Origin: Bacillota bacterium
Lineage (GTDB): Bacteria; Bacillota; Clostridia; Lachnospirales; Lachnospiraceae
Reading direction: 5' to 3'
DNA: 58,711 nt
Assembly (NCBI GenBank): GCA_023386815.1
Contig: JAEWIZ010000013.1
Location: 1-58,711 of the forward strand
Shown: one piece after another, positions 39,692 through 48,689 of the stretch
How the letters are laid out: each line of letters starts with the position of its first letter
Numbering within the stretch: the first letter of the stretch is position 1
The notes under the pieces: generated by a model
The model's database searches: none
Seen by the model: the letters and a program-made list of their open reading frames with translations, nothing else
What the model was told of the DNA's origin: nothing
Made by a program: the position numbers and the translations under genes

Positions 39692-41590
39692 TTAGTTTTC
39701 TACTTTTTTATCCTGTGCTTTATATTGAGATAAATATACCAATAACACTGATACATCAGCTGGTGAAACACCTGATATTCTAGATGCCTGTCCTATTGAT
39801 ATCGGTTTAAACTTAATTAACTTCTGCCTTGCCTCGTTTCTTAAACTAGGAACTGCATCATAGTCAATATCTTCAGGAATTCTTCGATTTTCGAGCTTTT
39901 TAAACTGATCCACTTGACGAAGCTGTCTTTTAATATAACCATCATATTTTATATTGATATTAACTTGCTCTATAATGTCCTCTGATAATGTTTCTCTGTT
40001 TTTATCAATGCATTCTAATGCCTCATAAGACAACTCCGGCCTACGAATTAAATCCGCCAAGGTTGATGCTGTATTAAGCGGTGAGCTTCCATAGTTTGCT
40101 AATAGCTCTTGAACCTCTTTATTAGCGCCTACAACAGTCTTTTCGAGACGTTCGATCTCTTTTTCTATCTGCTTTTCTTTAAGTACAAGCTTTTGATAGC
40201 GGTCCTCACTAATTAAACCTGCTTCATAGCCTTTCCTAGTCAATCTTATATCTGCATTATCCTGTCGCAGTAATAACCGATACTCTGCTCGTGATGTCAT
40301 CATTCGATATGGTTCATGGGTTTCTTTCGTAACCAAATCATCGATTAGTACTCCGATATATGCCTCTGATCGATCAATGATTAATGGTTCTTTGCCTAAT
40401 ATTTTCATTGCGGCGTTTATACCAGCAACTAAACCTTGAGCCGCAGCTTCCTCATATCCTGAGCTCCCATTAAACTGTCCACCTGCAAACAAACCTTCTA
40501 CATTTTTAAACTCCAAAGAAGGCTTTAGTTGCATTGGGTTTATACAGTCATATTCAATTGCATACGCATTTCTAACAATATCAGCATTCTCAAGACCTGG
40601 TACGGAACGATACATTTTATATTGTACATCCTCAGGCAGTGAACTTGACATACCGGCAATGTACATTTCATTTGTATATACTCCTTCCGGTTCTATAAAA
40701 ACCTGATGCCTCTCTTTATCAGCAAACTTTACAACCTTATCTTCTATGGACGGACAATATCTTGGCCCAGTACCTTCAATATTTCCTGAGTATAACGGTG
40801 ATCGATCAATATTTTCACGAATAATTTCATGTGTTTTCTCATTTGTATACGTTAGCCAACAAGAAATCTGGTCCTTCTTCAAATCCTCTGGATCTGTTGT
40901 AAATGAGAAGGGAACTACCTTTTCATCACCAAATTGCTCTTCCATTTTAGAAAAATCAATAGATCTACGGTCAATTCTTGCTGGGGTACCAGTTTTAAAG
41001 CGATATATTTCAATTCCTAGAGCTTTTAGCGAGTTGGTTAATTGTGTTGCTGCCTGCAAACCATTAGGTCCTGTATAATTGATGATATCGCCATAGATAC
41101 ATCTGGCATTTAAATACGTTCCGGTACACAATATAACTGCCTTGCAAGGATAGATTGCCTCAGAAAATGTCTTCACTCCTGTGACTTTGTTATCTTCCAT
41201 GAGAATTTCGATTACTTCACCTTGTTTAATCGTTAGGTTTGGAGTATTTTCCAATATATTTCTCATGGATTTAGAATACTCCTGCTTATCCGCTTGGGCT
41301 CGAAGAGAATGAACAGCCGGTCCTTTAGATACATTAAGCATTTTAGACTGAATATAAGTTTTATCAATATTTTTGCCCATCTCACCACCAAGCGCATCAA
41401 TTTCACGAACTAAGTGGCCCTTTGAGGTTCCTCCGATATTCGGGTTACAAGGCATCATTGCTATACTGTCAACGCTAACAGTAAACATTAATGTATTTAA
41501 CGATAAACGTGCAGCGGCAAGAGCTGCCTCACATCCAGCATGTCCAGCTCCTACAACAATAACATCATAACTTTCATATACGTAAGACAT
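39692..41590 (-). CDS. mnmG: tRNA uridine-5-carboxymethylaminomethyl modification enzyme MnmG
   Basis: A 632-residue FAD enzyme that, with MnmE, modifies U34 of several tRNAs. It has the dinucleotide-binding GAGHAGCEAA near residue 15, CNPNIGGTSKGHLVREIDALGG near 50 and the family C-terminal helical domain (DGYIKRQLRQVDQF). The ATG at 41590 follows GGAGG by five bases. It lies 84 bases after mnmE. Confidence 0.97.
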   Translation of the reverse strand: MSYVYESYDVIVVGAGHAGCEAALAAARLSLNTLMFTVSVDSIAMMPCNPNIGGTSKGHLVREIDALGGEMGKNIDKTYIQSKMLNVSKGPAVHSLRAQADKQEYSKSMRNILENTPNLTIKQGEVIEILMEDNKVTGVKTFSEAIYPCKAVILCTGTYLNARCIYGDIINYTGPNGLQAATQLTNSLKALGIEIYRFKTGTPARIDRRSIDFSKMEEQFGDEKVVPFSFTTDPEDLKKDQISCWLTYTNEKTHEIIRENIDRSPLYSGNIEGTGPRYCPSIEDKVVKFADKERHQVFIEPEGVYTNEMYIAGMSSSLPEDVQYKMYRSVPGLENADIVRNAYAIEYDCINPMQLKPSLEFKNVEGLFAGGQFNGSSGYEEAAAQGLVAGINAAMKILGKEPLIIDRSEAYIGVLIDDLVTKETHEPYRMMTSRAEYRLLLRQDNADIRLTRKGYEAGLISEDRYQKLVLKEKQIEKEIERLEKTVVGANKEVQELLANYGSSPLNTASTLADLIRRPELSYEALECIDKNRETLSEDIIEQVNINIKYDGYIKRQLRQVDQFKKLENRRIPEDIDYDAVPSLRNEARQKLIKFKPISIGQASRISGVSPADVSVLLVYLSQYKAQDKKVEN

Positions 41591-41674
41591 ACTTTCCTCC
41601 ATTACTATTCAATATTTGTGCTTGCTAATTTACCTTAAGAATCATCCTTAAGTAAGTTACATCACAAATCATTT

Positions 41675-43057
41675 CTATTTACCCATACAAAATTCTTTGA
41701 AAATCATATTAACCAGATCTTCTTCTACATTCTCTCCAATGATTTTTCCTAAAGATTCATAAGCATTCATCAGGTCGATGGAATAAAAATCTTCCGGCAT
41801 TCCTGACTCAATACTACTCTTAACCAGCTTAATACTTTCCAAAGCATCAATAAATGCTTCTCTGTGTCTTTCATTCGTGATATAGATTTCTTCATTGAAG
41901 GACAATTCCCCTCCAAAAAACATTTCCTTAATAACCTGCTGCAGCTGATCTAGCCCCATATTCTCTTTAATAGAGATACTAATGACAGGATGGTCTGTTT
42001 TATTTCGTACATCATCCACTGTAATTTTCGCTTCCAAATCAGATTTATTTAAGAGAAGAATCGCTTTTCTTTTCTTTAACATCTCAAGAATTGAAGCATC
42101 ATTCTCATCCAAATCAGTAGAAGAATCAAGTACAAATATACTTAAGTCTGCCTCAGACACTATCCTAAGAGCCTTATCAACACCCATTCGTTCAATAATA
42201 TCATCTGTATCACGAATTCCTGCTGTATCAATTATATTTAAAATAATACCATTTAGGTTAATTGTCTCTTCTAAGGTATCCCTCGTGGTTCCTGCAATAT
42301 CAGTAACAATTGCGCGGTCCTCACCTACTAAGCTATTTAAGAGACTTGATTTTCCCGCATTTGGTTTACCTACAATAACGGTCTTAATACCTTCCTTAAT
42401 AATTTTACCATTCTTTGATTCCTGTATCAATCTATCAATTTCTAAGTACTCTTCTTCCAAATGTGTCATTAATTCTGTGTCAAAACCATCTAAACTAATA
42501 TGCTCAGGATCATCAAGTGCTGCCTCAATAAACGCAATATCCCTTAGTATCTTTTCCCGTAAGGTTTTAATTAGCTCATACACATTTCCCTTTAACTGAT
42601 TCAATGAATTTTTTAATGCTAACTCATTCTTTGCATGAATAATATCACATACTGCTTCCGCCTTGGACAAATCTATTCTGCCATTAAGGAAGGCTCGTTT
42701 TGTAAACTCACCCGGCTCAGCAATTCTTGCACCATACTTTAATACTGTTTCTAATATCTTTCTAGTGACAACGATACCACCATGACAGTTAATCTCTACT
42801 GTATCCTCTCTGGTATAAGTAGATGGTGCTTTCATAATTGCTACTATTACTTCATCAATTGTCTGGCCCTCATCCACAAGATAGCCATAATGCAGGGTAT
42901 GGCTATTTTCCTTAGATAGTTTTTTCATGCCAGACTTTGATTGGTATATTTGATCGATTATTTCAAATGCATTACTTCCACTTACTCTTACTATACTTAT
43001 TCCGGCATTACTCATGCCAGTAGCAATTGCTGCTATTGTATCTGTTTTCACCATCAT
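41675..43057 (-). CDS. mnmE: tRNA modification GTPase MnmE
   Basis: A 460-residue GTPase that partners MnmG. The N-terminal tetrahydrofolate-binding domain is followed by a G domain with GKPNAGKSSLLNSL near 224 and DTAGIRDT near 272, and the C-terminus ends in the conserved CMGK. The exact start is ambiguous: ATG-ATG-GTG follow GGAGG at 1, 4 and 7 bases, and the family usually begins MKTDTIAA, so translation may begin at the GTG (43051). Confidence 0.97.
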   Translation of the reverse strand: MMVKTDTIAAIATGMSNAGISIVRVSGSNAFEIIDQIYQSKSGMKKLSKENSHTLHYGYLVDEGQTIDEVIVAIMKAPSTYTREDTVEINCHGGIVVTRKILETVLKYGARIAEPGEFTKRAFLNGRIDLSKAEAVCDIIHAKNELALKNSLNQLKGNVYELIKTLREKILRDIAFIEAALDDPEHISLDGFDTELMTHLEEEYLEIDRLIQESKNGKIIKEGIKTVIVGKPNAGKSSLLNSLVGEDRAIVTDIAGTTRDTLEETINLNGIILNIIDTAGIRDTDDIIERMGVDKALRIVSEADLSIFVLDSSTDLDENDASILEMLKKRKAILLLNKSDLEAKITVDDVRNKTDHPVISISIKENMGLDQLQQVIKEMFFGGELSFNEEIYITNERHREAFIDALESIKLVKSSIESGMPEDFYSIDLMNAYESLGKIIGENVEEDLVNMIFKEFCMGK

Positions 43058-43142
43058 CCCTCCGTTATGATCTTTTATAAAATGTAAATGCTAATCTATT
43101 AGTTAGATCGTTTACCAAATATTTTGTTCGTTTTAAATGATG

Positions 43143-43185
43143 AAAAGGTGTTTTAAAGTATGCTCTACTTTAAAACACCCCTTTT
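43143..43185 (-). terminator. Terminator of the rnpA-yidD-yidC-jag operon
   Basis: A long stem (AAAAGGTGTTTTAAAGTA with its complement, one mismatch) around a 5-base loop, followed on the minus strand by TTTTC. It separates jag from mnmE. Confidence 0.85.
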
Positions 43186-43200
43186 CAACATACAAAACCA

Positions 43201-44070
43201 TTACATAGTCTCAACTGTCTCTTCTTTTTTCTCTTTACTCTCTTTATACTTCTCGTAATCTTTTTTATAATCAGCGCTATAATTTTTATTGTAACCGCTC
43301 TTGCTAGTATTGTATGGCTTTTTATAATTCTTATTTGTAACTGCATTATCCTTACGATATCCACCAGAACTTCTATTGTTACTGTTGTTATTACTATGGC
43401 TATTACTATGGTTACTACTATTATTGGAGTATCTTTTTTCATATACTCCCTTTTTAATATTAATAACAACTTTACGATATGGCTCCTCACCTTCGGAATA
43501 GGTCTCTACAAACTTATCATTTTGCAATGCAGAGTGAATAATTCTTCTCTCATAAGGATTCATTGGTTCAAGAGAGACCGGTTTTCTTGTTCTCTTTACT
43601 TTATAAGCAATGTTCTTTGCGAGGTTTTCTAGGGTCTCTTTTCTTCTCGCTCTATAATTTTCTGTATCTAATTTTACTTTAATATAGTTTTCACTATTCT
43701 TATTAACAACAAGACTGATTAAATACTGAAGTGAATCCAAGGTTTGTCCTCTTTTACCGATAAGAACTCCCATTTCATCTCCGTCTATATTGATCTCAAT
43801 CGTAGAATTTTCCCGATCATACTTAACAATTGCAGTTGCTTCCACACCCATTGCATGGATGACATCTTCAAGAAATTTCTTTGTGGTTCCTTCAACAGTA
43901 ACCTTAACTCTAGCACGAATTTTTGCAGGCTTGCCAAATATACCGAGAAAACCACTTGTTTCTTTTTCAAGCACTTCATATTCCATATTCTCAATTGCTG
44001 TGCCTAGTTCAAGCATAGCAGCTGTAATTGCTTCATCCACTGTTTTACCGGATATTTCTTTCCAATCCAT
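43201..44070 (-). CDS. jag: Jag/KhpB RNA-binding protein
   Basis: A 289-residue protein with an N-terminal Jag domain (DWKEISGKTVDEAI), a KH domain with the GKRGQTLDSLQYL loop near 120, an R3H domain (RRIIHSALQND near 172) and an unusually long low-complexity tail of about 75 residues rich in Asn, Ser, Lys and Tyr. KhpB-type proteins bind RNA and influence cell elongation and sporulation. A GTG one codon earlier is an alternative start. It overlaps the end of yidC. Confidence 0.93.
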   Translation of the reverse strand: MDWKEISGKTVDEAITAAMLELGTAIENMEYEVLEKETSGFLGIFGKPAKIRARVKVTVEGTTKKFLEDVIHAMGVEATAIVKYDRENSTIEINIDGDEMGVLIGKRGQTLDSLQYLISLVVNKNSENYIKVKLDTENYRARRKETLENLAKNIAYKVKRTRKPVSLEPMNPYERRIIHSALQNDKFVETYSEGEEPYRKVVINIKKGVYEKRYSNNSSNHSNSHSNNNSNNRSSGGYRKDNAVTNKNYKKPYNTSKSGYNKNYSADYKKDYEKYKESKEKKEETVETM

Positions 44071-44072
44071 CA

Positions 44073-45335
44073 CTATTTATCCCCCTTTTCATTTCTGCTA
44101 TTCATAATGTTTGCTATATCAGAGATACTTTTTGTACCGCTCGAGGACTTACTCTTGTGGCTTACGCTTCCTTCATTTTTATCTTCACTCGTACTTGTAT
44201 CTGTAGACTCCGTCTTCTCCTTTACGGTAGTCTCAATATTCTTTGTCTGAGTTTTTGCCAGATCTGCCATTGAAAGACCCTTTGACTCAAGATAGGCTTT
44301 CTTTCTGCTTTGTTTCTTACCCTGCTTTGAAAGATTCTTCTTGATCAATTCATTTACATCAACTTTTTCCATGTACTTGTTAACAAAGAACTGTTGAATA
44401 ATTGCAAATACACTGGAGGTAATCCAGTAAAGACCAATACCAATCGGGAAGGTTACAGCAAAGAATGCAGACATAATTGGCATCATGATATTCATGGAAT
44501 TCATGGATGCTGCCATCGGATTATCTTTATTATCAACTTTCACCTGAATTTGCTTTGTCTGTACGAACTGCAAACCACCTGCTATAATCGGAATTAGGAT
44601 TGCAGGGAATTTCCATCCTGGAGGATTGGAGATATTAAATCCTAAAAAGCTGTTAACATTACTAATACTTTTTATTGTATCAGCTACTGTCATAGTTTGA
44701 CCATTTACGATATTACTTTGAATATCAGGGAAGCTTGCAACAAAGGTAGCCCAGGTATTCGCATTAAAATGCTTTAATACATCAATAACAGCATTAACTG
44801 TTGTAAGATCAGTTGGTATTTTAACATTTTTTAAACCTTCTGCTACAGTTGCTAAAGTTGCTGCGTAATCTGGTGCTTGCATTACCTGTAAAGCAATATA
44901 CTCGTATAGCCTATAAACCGGATCAACATATGCAGGAATATTATTAATAACAGCATATAAAGCAAACATAATCGGCAGGGTTATTAACATTGGTAAACAA
45001 CCTGCAGTAGGGTTTGCACCGTATTTCTCATATATTATCTGTGTTTCTTCCTGTTGTTTTCTTAAAGAAACTTCATCTTTTTTACCTTTGTATTTTGCCT
45101 GAACTTTTTGGATCTCAGGATTCATTATGGATGATAGCTTCGTAAATTTCTGTTGTTTAATTGTTAAGGGAATCATTAATGCACGAGTAATGAATGTAAA
45201 GATAATAATGGATAACGCTATATTCTGAATACCGAACATACTAAAAAATTCGTATATTCCATTCATAATCTCACCAAAAATGAAAGCAAAGGGTCCTAAC
45301 CACCCTCCCGTTTTAGTCAATAAAGTAATAACCAA
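44073..45335 (-). CDS. yidC: Membrane protein insertase YidC
   Basis: A 420-residue Oxa1/YidC insertase. Family helices are visible near 30-50 (IALSIIIFTFITRALMIPLT), 105-130 (CLPMLITLPIMFALYAVIN), 240-262 and 280-320, and a basic C-terminal tail is present, typical of ribosome binding. The start appears to be TTG at 45335: GGAGG lies 8 bases before it and the next ATG would remove the N-terminal 24 residues including part of the first segment. It follows yidD in the rnpA operon. Confidence 0.95.
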   Translation of the reverse strand: MVITLLTKTGGWLGPFAFIFGEIMNGIYEFFSMFGIQNIALSIIIFTFITRALMIPLTIKQQKFTKLSSIMNPEIQKVQAKYKGKKDEVSLRKQQEETQIIYEKYGANPTAGCLPMLITLPIMFALYAVINNIPAYVDPVYRLYEYIALQVMQAPDYAATLATVAEGLKNVKIPTDLTTVNAVIDVLKHFNANTWATFVASFPDIQSNIVNGQTMTVADTIKSISNVNSFLGFNISNPPGWKFPAILIPIIAGGLQFVQTKQIQVKVDNKDNPMAASMNSMNIMMPIMSAFFAVTFPIGIGLYWITSSVFAIIQQFFVNKYMEKVDVNELIKKNLSKQGKKQSRKKAYLESKGLSMADLAKTQTKNIETTVKEKTESTDTSTSEDKNEGSVSHKSKSSSGTKSISDIANIMNSRNEKGDK

Positions 45336-45400
45336 TTAATTTTCCTCCTTAGAGCTCTAGTCCCAACGACTTTTAAATTAACATACTATTCTCTTACAAT

Positions 45401-45613
45401 CTACGGCACCGGATCATATCCTCCCCGGTGAAATGGATGACATCTTAGAATTCTTCTCACAGTTAAATATGTTCCCTTAATTGCTCCATATTTATCCAAC
45501 GCTTCTAAAGCATATAAAGAGCAAGTAGGTGTATAGATACAACTGGGCCTCTTAAGAGGAGAAATATATTTTCGATAAAATTTTACCATCAATATAATTA
45601 TTTTCTTTAACAT
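45401..45613 (-). CDS. yidD: Membrane protein insertion efficiency factor YidD
   Basis: A 70-residue protein with the family signature YRKYISPLKRPSCIYTPTCS and the C-terminal RCHPFHRGGYDPVP. It is thought to help YidC. A GTG one codon upstream is an alternative start. It lies between rnpA and yidC. Confidence 0.95.
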   Translation of the reverse strand: MLKKIIILMVKFYRKYISPLKRPSCIYTPTCSLYALEALDKYGAIKGTYLTVRRILRCHPFHRGGYDPVP

Positions 45614-45653
45614 CACTTCTATACCCCTACACTGATTCTCTCTACTAGTAGTA

Positions 45654-46004
45654 TCAGATTTTACTCGTTTCTTTCCCTATCTTATGGAGTTTCATCAGGT
45701 GTAACAATGCGCTTTGAATCTCACTGTAATCTTTCCCTTTGGCACCTACTCTTGCCACAACGATTATATCCAAACCGTTTACAAAGTTATCCTCCGATAA
45801 TCGATAACTTTCTCTTATCAATCTGGTTATCCGATGTCTGATAACACTATTACCTACCTTTTTACTTACCGATATTCCAATTCGGTTACTATTAGTATTA
45901 TTATTTTTCACATACATAATCAAATATTTATTCGCATAAGATTTTCCGGTACGGTAAATTTCTTTAAAGTCTTCATTTTTTTTTAACGCTTCGGAATATT
46001 TCAT
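45654..46004 (-). CDS. rnpA: Ribonuclease P protein component
   Basis: A 116-residue basic protein that supports the RNase P RNA in tRNA 5' maturation. The RNR signature reads NSVIRHRITRLIRESYR, and the N-terminus MKYSEALKKNEDFKEIYRTG is typical. The ATG at 46004 gives the usual family start, while a longer frame begins ten codons upstream. Unlike in most bacteria, a gap of nearly 400 bases separates it from rpmH. Confidence 0.94.
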   Translation of the reverse strand: MKYSEALKKNEDFKEIYRTGKSYANKYLIMYVKNNNTNSNRIGISVSKKVGNSVIRHRITRLIRESYRLSEDNFVNGLDIIVVARVGAKGKDYSEIQSALLHLMKLHKIGKETSKI

Positions 46005-46035
46005 TTTAAATTTAGCCTTTTCCCAATGAAGCATA

Positions 46036-46382
46036 TGAATTATTCTACAAGTGAATGAAAACAGAACGCCCCGATAACTCGCACCGTTCTTGTAATCAAT
46101 TCACTTGTTAAAAATTCACTTGTTTCACCATACGAATTAATGATGTAATTTCATACTTAAAACAAATCTGCGGAACACTCCACTTGTGTCCCCTATGGCT
46201 ACTGTTAGCCATACTCGCGCCTTTTAGCTCATAATTTCAATCGAAATAGTTTTAGTGCAATTAAATTTCCATTTACCAATTAACTAGAACCATTGATAAT
46301 TATTGTTACGCGTAATACTTTTTGACATGCAAAATAATTTGCCCAATCATTAAAAATCTGATTAGTCAAAAAATAGAAGAAA
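46036..46382 (-). other. Structured spacer between rpmH and rnpA
   Basis: A non-coding stretch after the rpmH terminator. On the minus strand it holds small hairpins: TATGGCT/AGCCATA (about 46190-46212), GGGACAC/GTGTTCC (about 46173-46192), and GAACG/CGTTC (about 46064-46089, followed by TGTTTTC). Repeats of ATTCACTTGT also occur. I see no gene or clear promoter; a leader or small RNA is possible. Confidence 0.5.
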
Positions 46383-46402
46383 AGGTCACATAATTGCGAC
46401 CT
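46366..46402 (-). terminator. Terminator overlapping the rpmH stop codon
   Basis: AGGTCGCA/TGTGACCT stem with a 4-base loop (46383-46402), then TTTCTTCTATTTTTT on the minus strand. It begins inside the stop codon and would end most rpmH transcripts. Confidence 0.8.
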
Positions 46403-46535
46403 ATGCGGATAACTTCTTTCTTCCTTTTGCTCTTCTAGCAGATAATACTTTTCTGCCATTTGCTGTTGCCATTCTTGCTCTAAAACCATGCACTCTTGCA
46501 TGTGATCTCTTTTTAGGTTGGAATGTCATCTTCAT
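46401..46535 (-). CDS. rpmH: Ribosomal protein L34
   Basis: A 44-residue basic ribosomal protein of the large subunit. It starts MKMTFQPKKRSHARVHGFR and ends RRAKGRKKLSA, nearly invariant in bacteria. AAAGGAGGTG lies before the ATG and a perfect promoter stands upstream (46658-46686). It faces dnaA divergently across the origin. Confidence 0.97.
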   Translation of the reverse strand: MKMTFQPKKRSHARVHGFRARMATANGRKVLSARRAKGRKKLSA

Positions 46536-46657
46536 AACTCTGCACCTCCTTTAACTCTTGACAAATGAACCAGTTTACTGATTCACTTTGTTGCACCGTG
46601 CAAAATGATAAGCGAACTTTATCTATTTTATTTTTGGTATTTTGGAATATCACGTTT

Positions 46658-46686
46658 ATTATATTCGCAATACATGTCCACGTCAA
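46658..46686 (-). promoter_or_regulatory. rpmH promoter
   Basis: On the minus strand TTGACG (46681-46686), a 17-base spacer and TATAAT (46658-46663). The 5' leader is about 115 bases and contains the palindrome TTGCACCGTGCAA (46591-46603). Confidence 0.85.
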
Positions 46687-46708
46687 GTAAATCTTTTGTT
46701 TTTGCCAC

Positions 46709-46877
46709 TTATCCACAATCCACAAAAAACGTATTATTTCCTTATATATACGCACATTTGTTGATAACTTTTCGTAATTTGTGGATAAACTGTTATTAAA
46801 ACACCCTCAAGGTTCATGTTTTACGGCATTTTATTAACATTTCAGTGTTGTGGGTAATGTCAAATTCTTTATCCACT
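46709..46877. other. oriC, upstream DnaA-box cluster
   Basis: DnaA boxes in the rpmH-dnaA gap: TTATCCACA at 46709 (+), TTATCAACA at 46759-46767 (-), TTATCCACA at 46780-46788 (-), TTACCCACA at 46849-46857 (-) and TTATCCACT at 46869 (+). This is the first half of a bipartite origin of the Bacillus type. Confidence 0.92.
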
Positions 46878-46941
46878 CGTCCACATTCCGCATGAAAAGT
46901 AAACTTAGGCATATTAACCATTGAAAATTTAATCCTTTTGT

Positions 46942-46947
46942 TATAAT
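46942..46947 (+). promoter_or_regulatory. Extended -10 of dnaA
   Basis: TGTTATAAT with TATAAT at 46942-46947; the -35 is weak. It stands about 30 bases before the dnaA start codon. Confidence 0.6.
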
Positions 46948-46979
46948 ATATATCTTAGTGAGTATTTATGGAGGAAACA

Positions 46980-48335
46980 ATGAAAAGTCTAATTGAATCA
47001 AAATGGGATGATATTTTAAAGAATTTGATAGCGGAATACGGAATAACTGACGTATCATATAACACTTGGTTAAAACCACTTAAGGTATATGATGTAGTTG
47101 ATCATGTTATTACGATTCTTATTAATGATGAACGCATCGGTCCTCCAAGTATTAATATTATTCGAAATAAATATGAATTATTATTAAAAGTATCAATCGA
47201 AGAGATTATGAATGAACCTTATGAGATCAGGTTTGTTCTTAAAAGCCAAATAGATCAGGAAAAAAAAGCTCCAGAGCCCACCGTTCCTAAGAAGAAGAGT
47301 AGTAATGGACCGACATTTTTAAATGCTCGGTATACTTTTGATACCTTCGTTGTTGGTGGTAATAATGAATTTGCAAGAGCAGCGGCCCTCGCTGTAGCAG
47401 AAAATCCAGGAGAAATCTACAATCCACTTTTTATTTACGGTGGTGTAGGTTTGGGTAAAACACATCTTATGCACTCCATAGCTCATTTTGTATTAAATCA
47501 AAACCCTGATACAAAAGTACTTTATGTTACCAGTGAGAAATTTACCAATGAGCTGATTGATGCAATTCAGAAAAATACTACAACTCAATTTAGAGATAAA
47601 TATAGATCAATTGATATCTTATTAATTGATGATATTCAATTTATCATTGGTAAGGAAAGAACTCAGGAAGAGTTTTTCCATACCTTTAATACCTTACATG
47701 AATCCAAGAGACAAATCATAATTTCCAGTGATCGTCCACCAAAAGAAATGCTTACTTTAGAGGACAGGCTTCGATCACGCTTTGAACATGGCTTACTTGC
47801 AGATATTCAGTCTCCAGATTATGAGACAAGAATGGCAATTCTTCGTAAAAAAGAAGAACTTGATGGCCTTAAAGTAGATGAAGAAGTTATGAGTTATATA
47901 GCTACAAATATTAAGTCAAATATTCGTGAGCTGGAGGGCGCATTAACAAAGATTGTTGCTTTCTCCCGTCTTAAGAAAAGAGAGCTTAATTTATTACTGG
48001 CTGAAGAAGCATTACAGGATATTATTTCCCCCAATGAGAAAAAAGTTATCACAGCTGATTTAATTGTTGAAGTAGTTGCTGAGCATCACAATATTACTCC
48101 AGCTGATATTTATTCTAAGGATAAAAGTAGAAGTGTGTCCTACCCAAGACAGATTGTTATGTATCTGTGCCGCCGATTAACTGATATGTCTGTTACTGAT
48201 ATTGGTAAGGCGCTTGGAAATAGGGATCATTCAACAGTTCTTCATGGGTATGATAAGGTGTCAAATGATATTGAGCAGGATCAATCCTTACATAATACGA
48301 TAGACGTATTAATTAAAAAGATCAATCCAGAATAA
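46980..48335 (+). CDS. dnaA: Replication initiator DnaA
   Basis: A 451-residue AAA+ initiator. Domain I starts MKSLIESKWDDILK; the Walker A motif is GGVGLGKTHLMHSI near 155 and Walker B LLIDDIQF near 218. The C-terminal DNA-binding domain has the box-recognition helix in LGNRDHSTVLHG near 430. The ATG at 46980 follows GGAGG by five bases; a frame extension of four codons overlaps that site. DnaA boxes flank the gene on both sides. Confidence 0.97.
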   Translation: MKSLIESKWDDILKNLIAEYGITDVSYNTWLKPLKVYDVVDHVITILINDERIGPPSINIIRNKYELLLKVSIEEIMNEPYEIRFVLKSQIDQEKKAPEPTVPKKKSSNGPTFLNARYTFDTFVVGGNNEFARAAALAVAENPGEIYNPLFIYGGVGLGKTHLMHSIAHFVLNQNPDTKVLYVTSEKFTNELIDAIQKNTTTQFRDKYRSIDILLIDDIQFIIGKERTQEEFFHTFNTLHESKRQIIISSDRPPKEMLTLEDRLRSRFEHGLLADIQSPDYETRMAILRKKEELDGLKVDEEVMSYIATNIKSNIRELEGALTKIVAFSRLKKRELNLLLAEEALQDIISPNEKKVITADLIVEVVAEHHNITPADIYSKDKSRSVSYPRQIVMYLCRRLTDMSVTDIGKALGNRDHSTVLHGYDKVSNDIEQDQSLHNTIDVLIKKINPE

Positions 48336-48433
48336 ATCACTCATTAACTATATATAGAAGAAACAGAGTTTAATCTATCTTATCAGATCCCGTCATAGTT
48401 TATAGCCGTTCATGATATTATATTTCATATTCC

Positions 48434-48608
48434 GTTGATACGAAGTTGATACTAGGTTGATAAATCGTTGACATTCTGTTAATAAATTTTATTACATTTT
48501 TTGTATGTTATTAATTATGGTCTTGTCCACAGGGAAACTTCATGTTATACGATGTGTTATCCTAACCCTTGAAACCTTGATTTTCAACGCTTAGCGACGA
48601 TATCAACA
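48434..48608. other. oriC, downstream box array and AT-rich unwinding region
   Basis: Five repeats at exact 11-bp steps: GTTGATA at 48434, 48445 and 48456, GTTGACA at 48467 and GTTAATA at 48478. The third is part of TTATCAACC (48455-48463, minus). They run into a very AT-rich stretch (48480-48519). Further boxes are TTGTCCACA (48523), TTATCCTAA (48557) and ATATCAACA (48600). This fits the DnaA-oligomer and unwinding half of the origin. Confidence 0.85.
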
Positions 48609-48689
48609 AATTCACAATGCTTATTAAGATGAATACTAAGAATCTTTAATATATTTATATATTTTTACGCGAAGGGAGATTATACACAG

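Noticed and set aside
46280..46501. Minus-strand frame overlapping L34
   Set aside because: It is read in another frame of rpmH; the true L34 frame with a perfect ribosome site explains the sequence.
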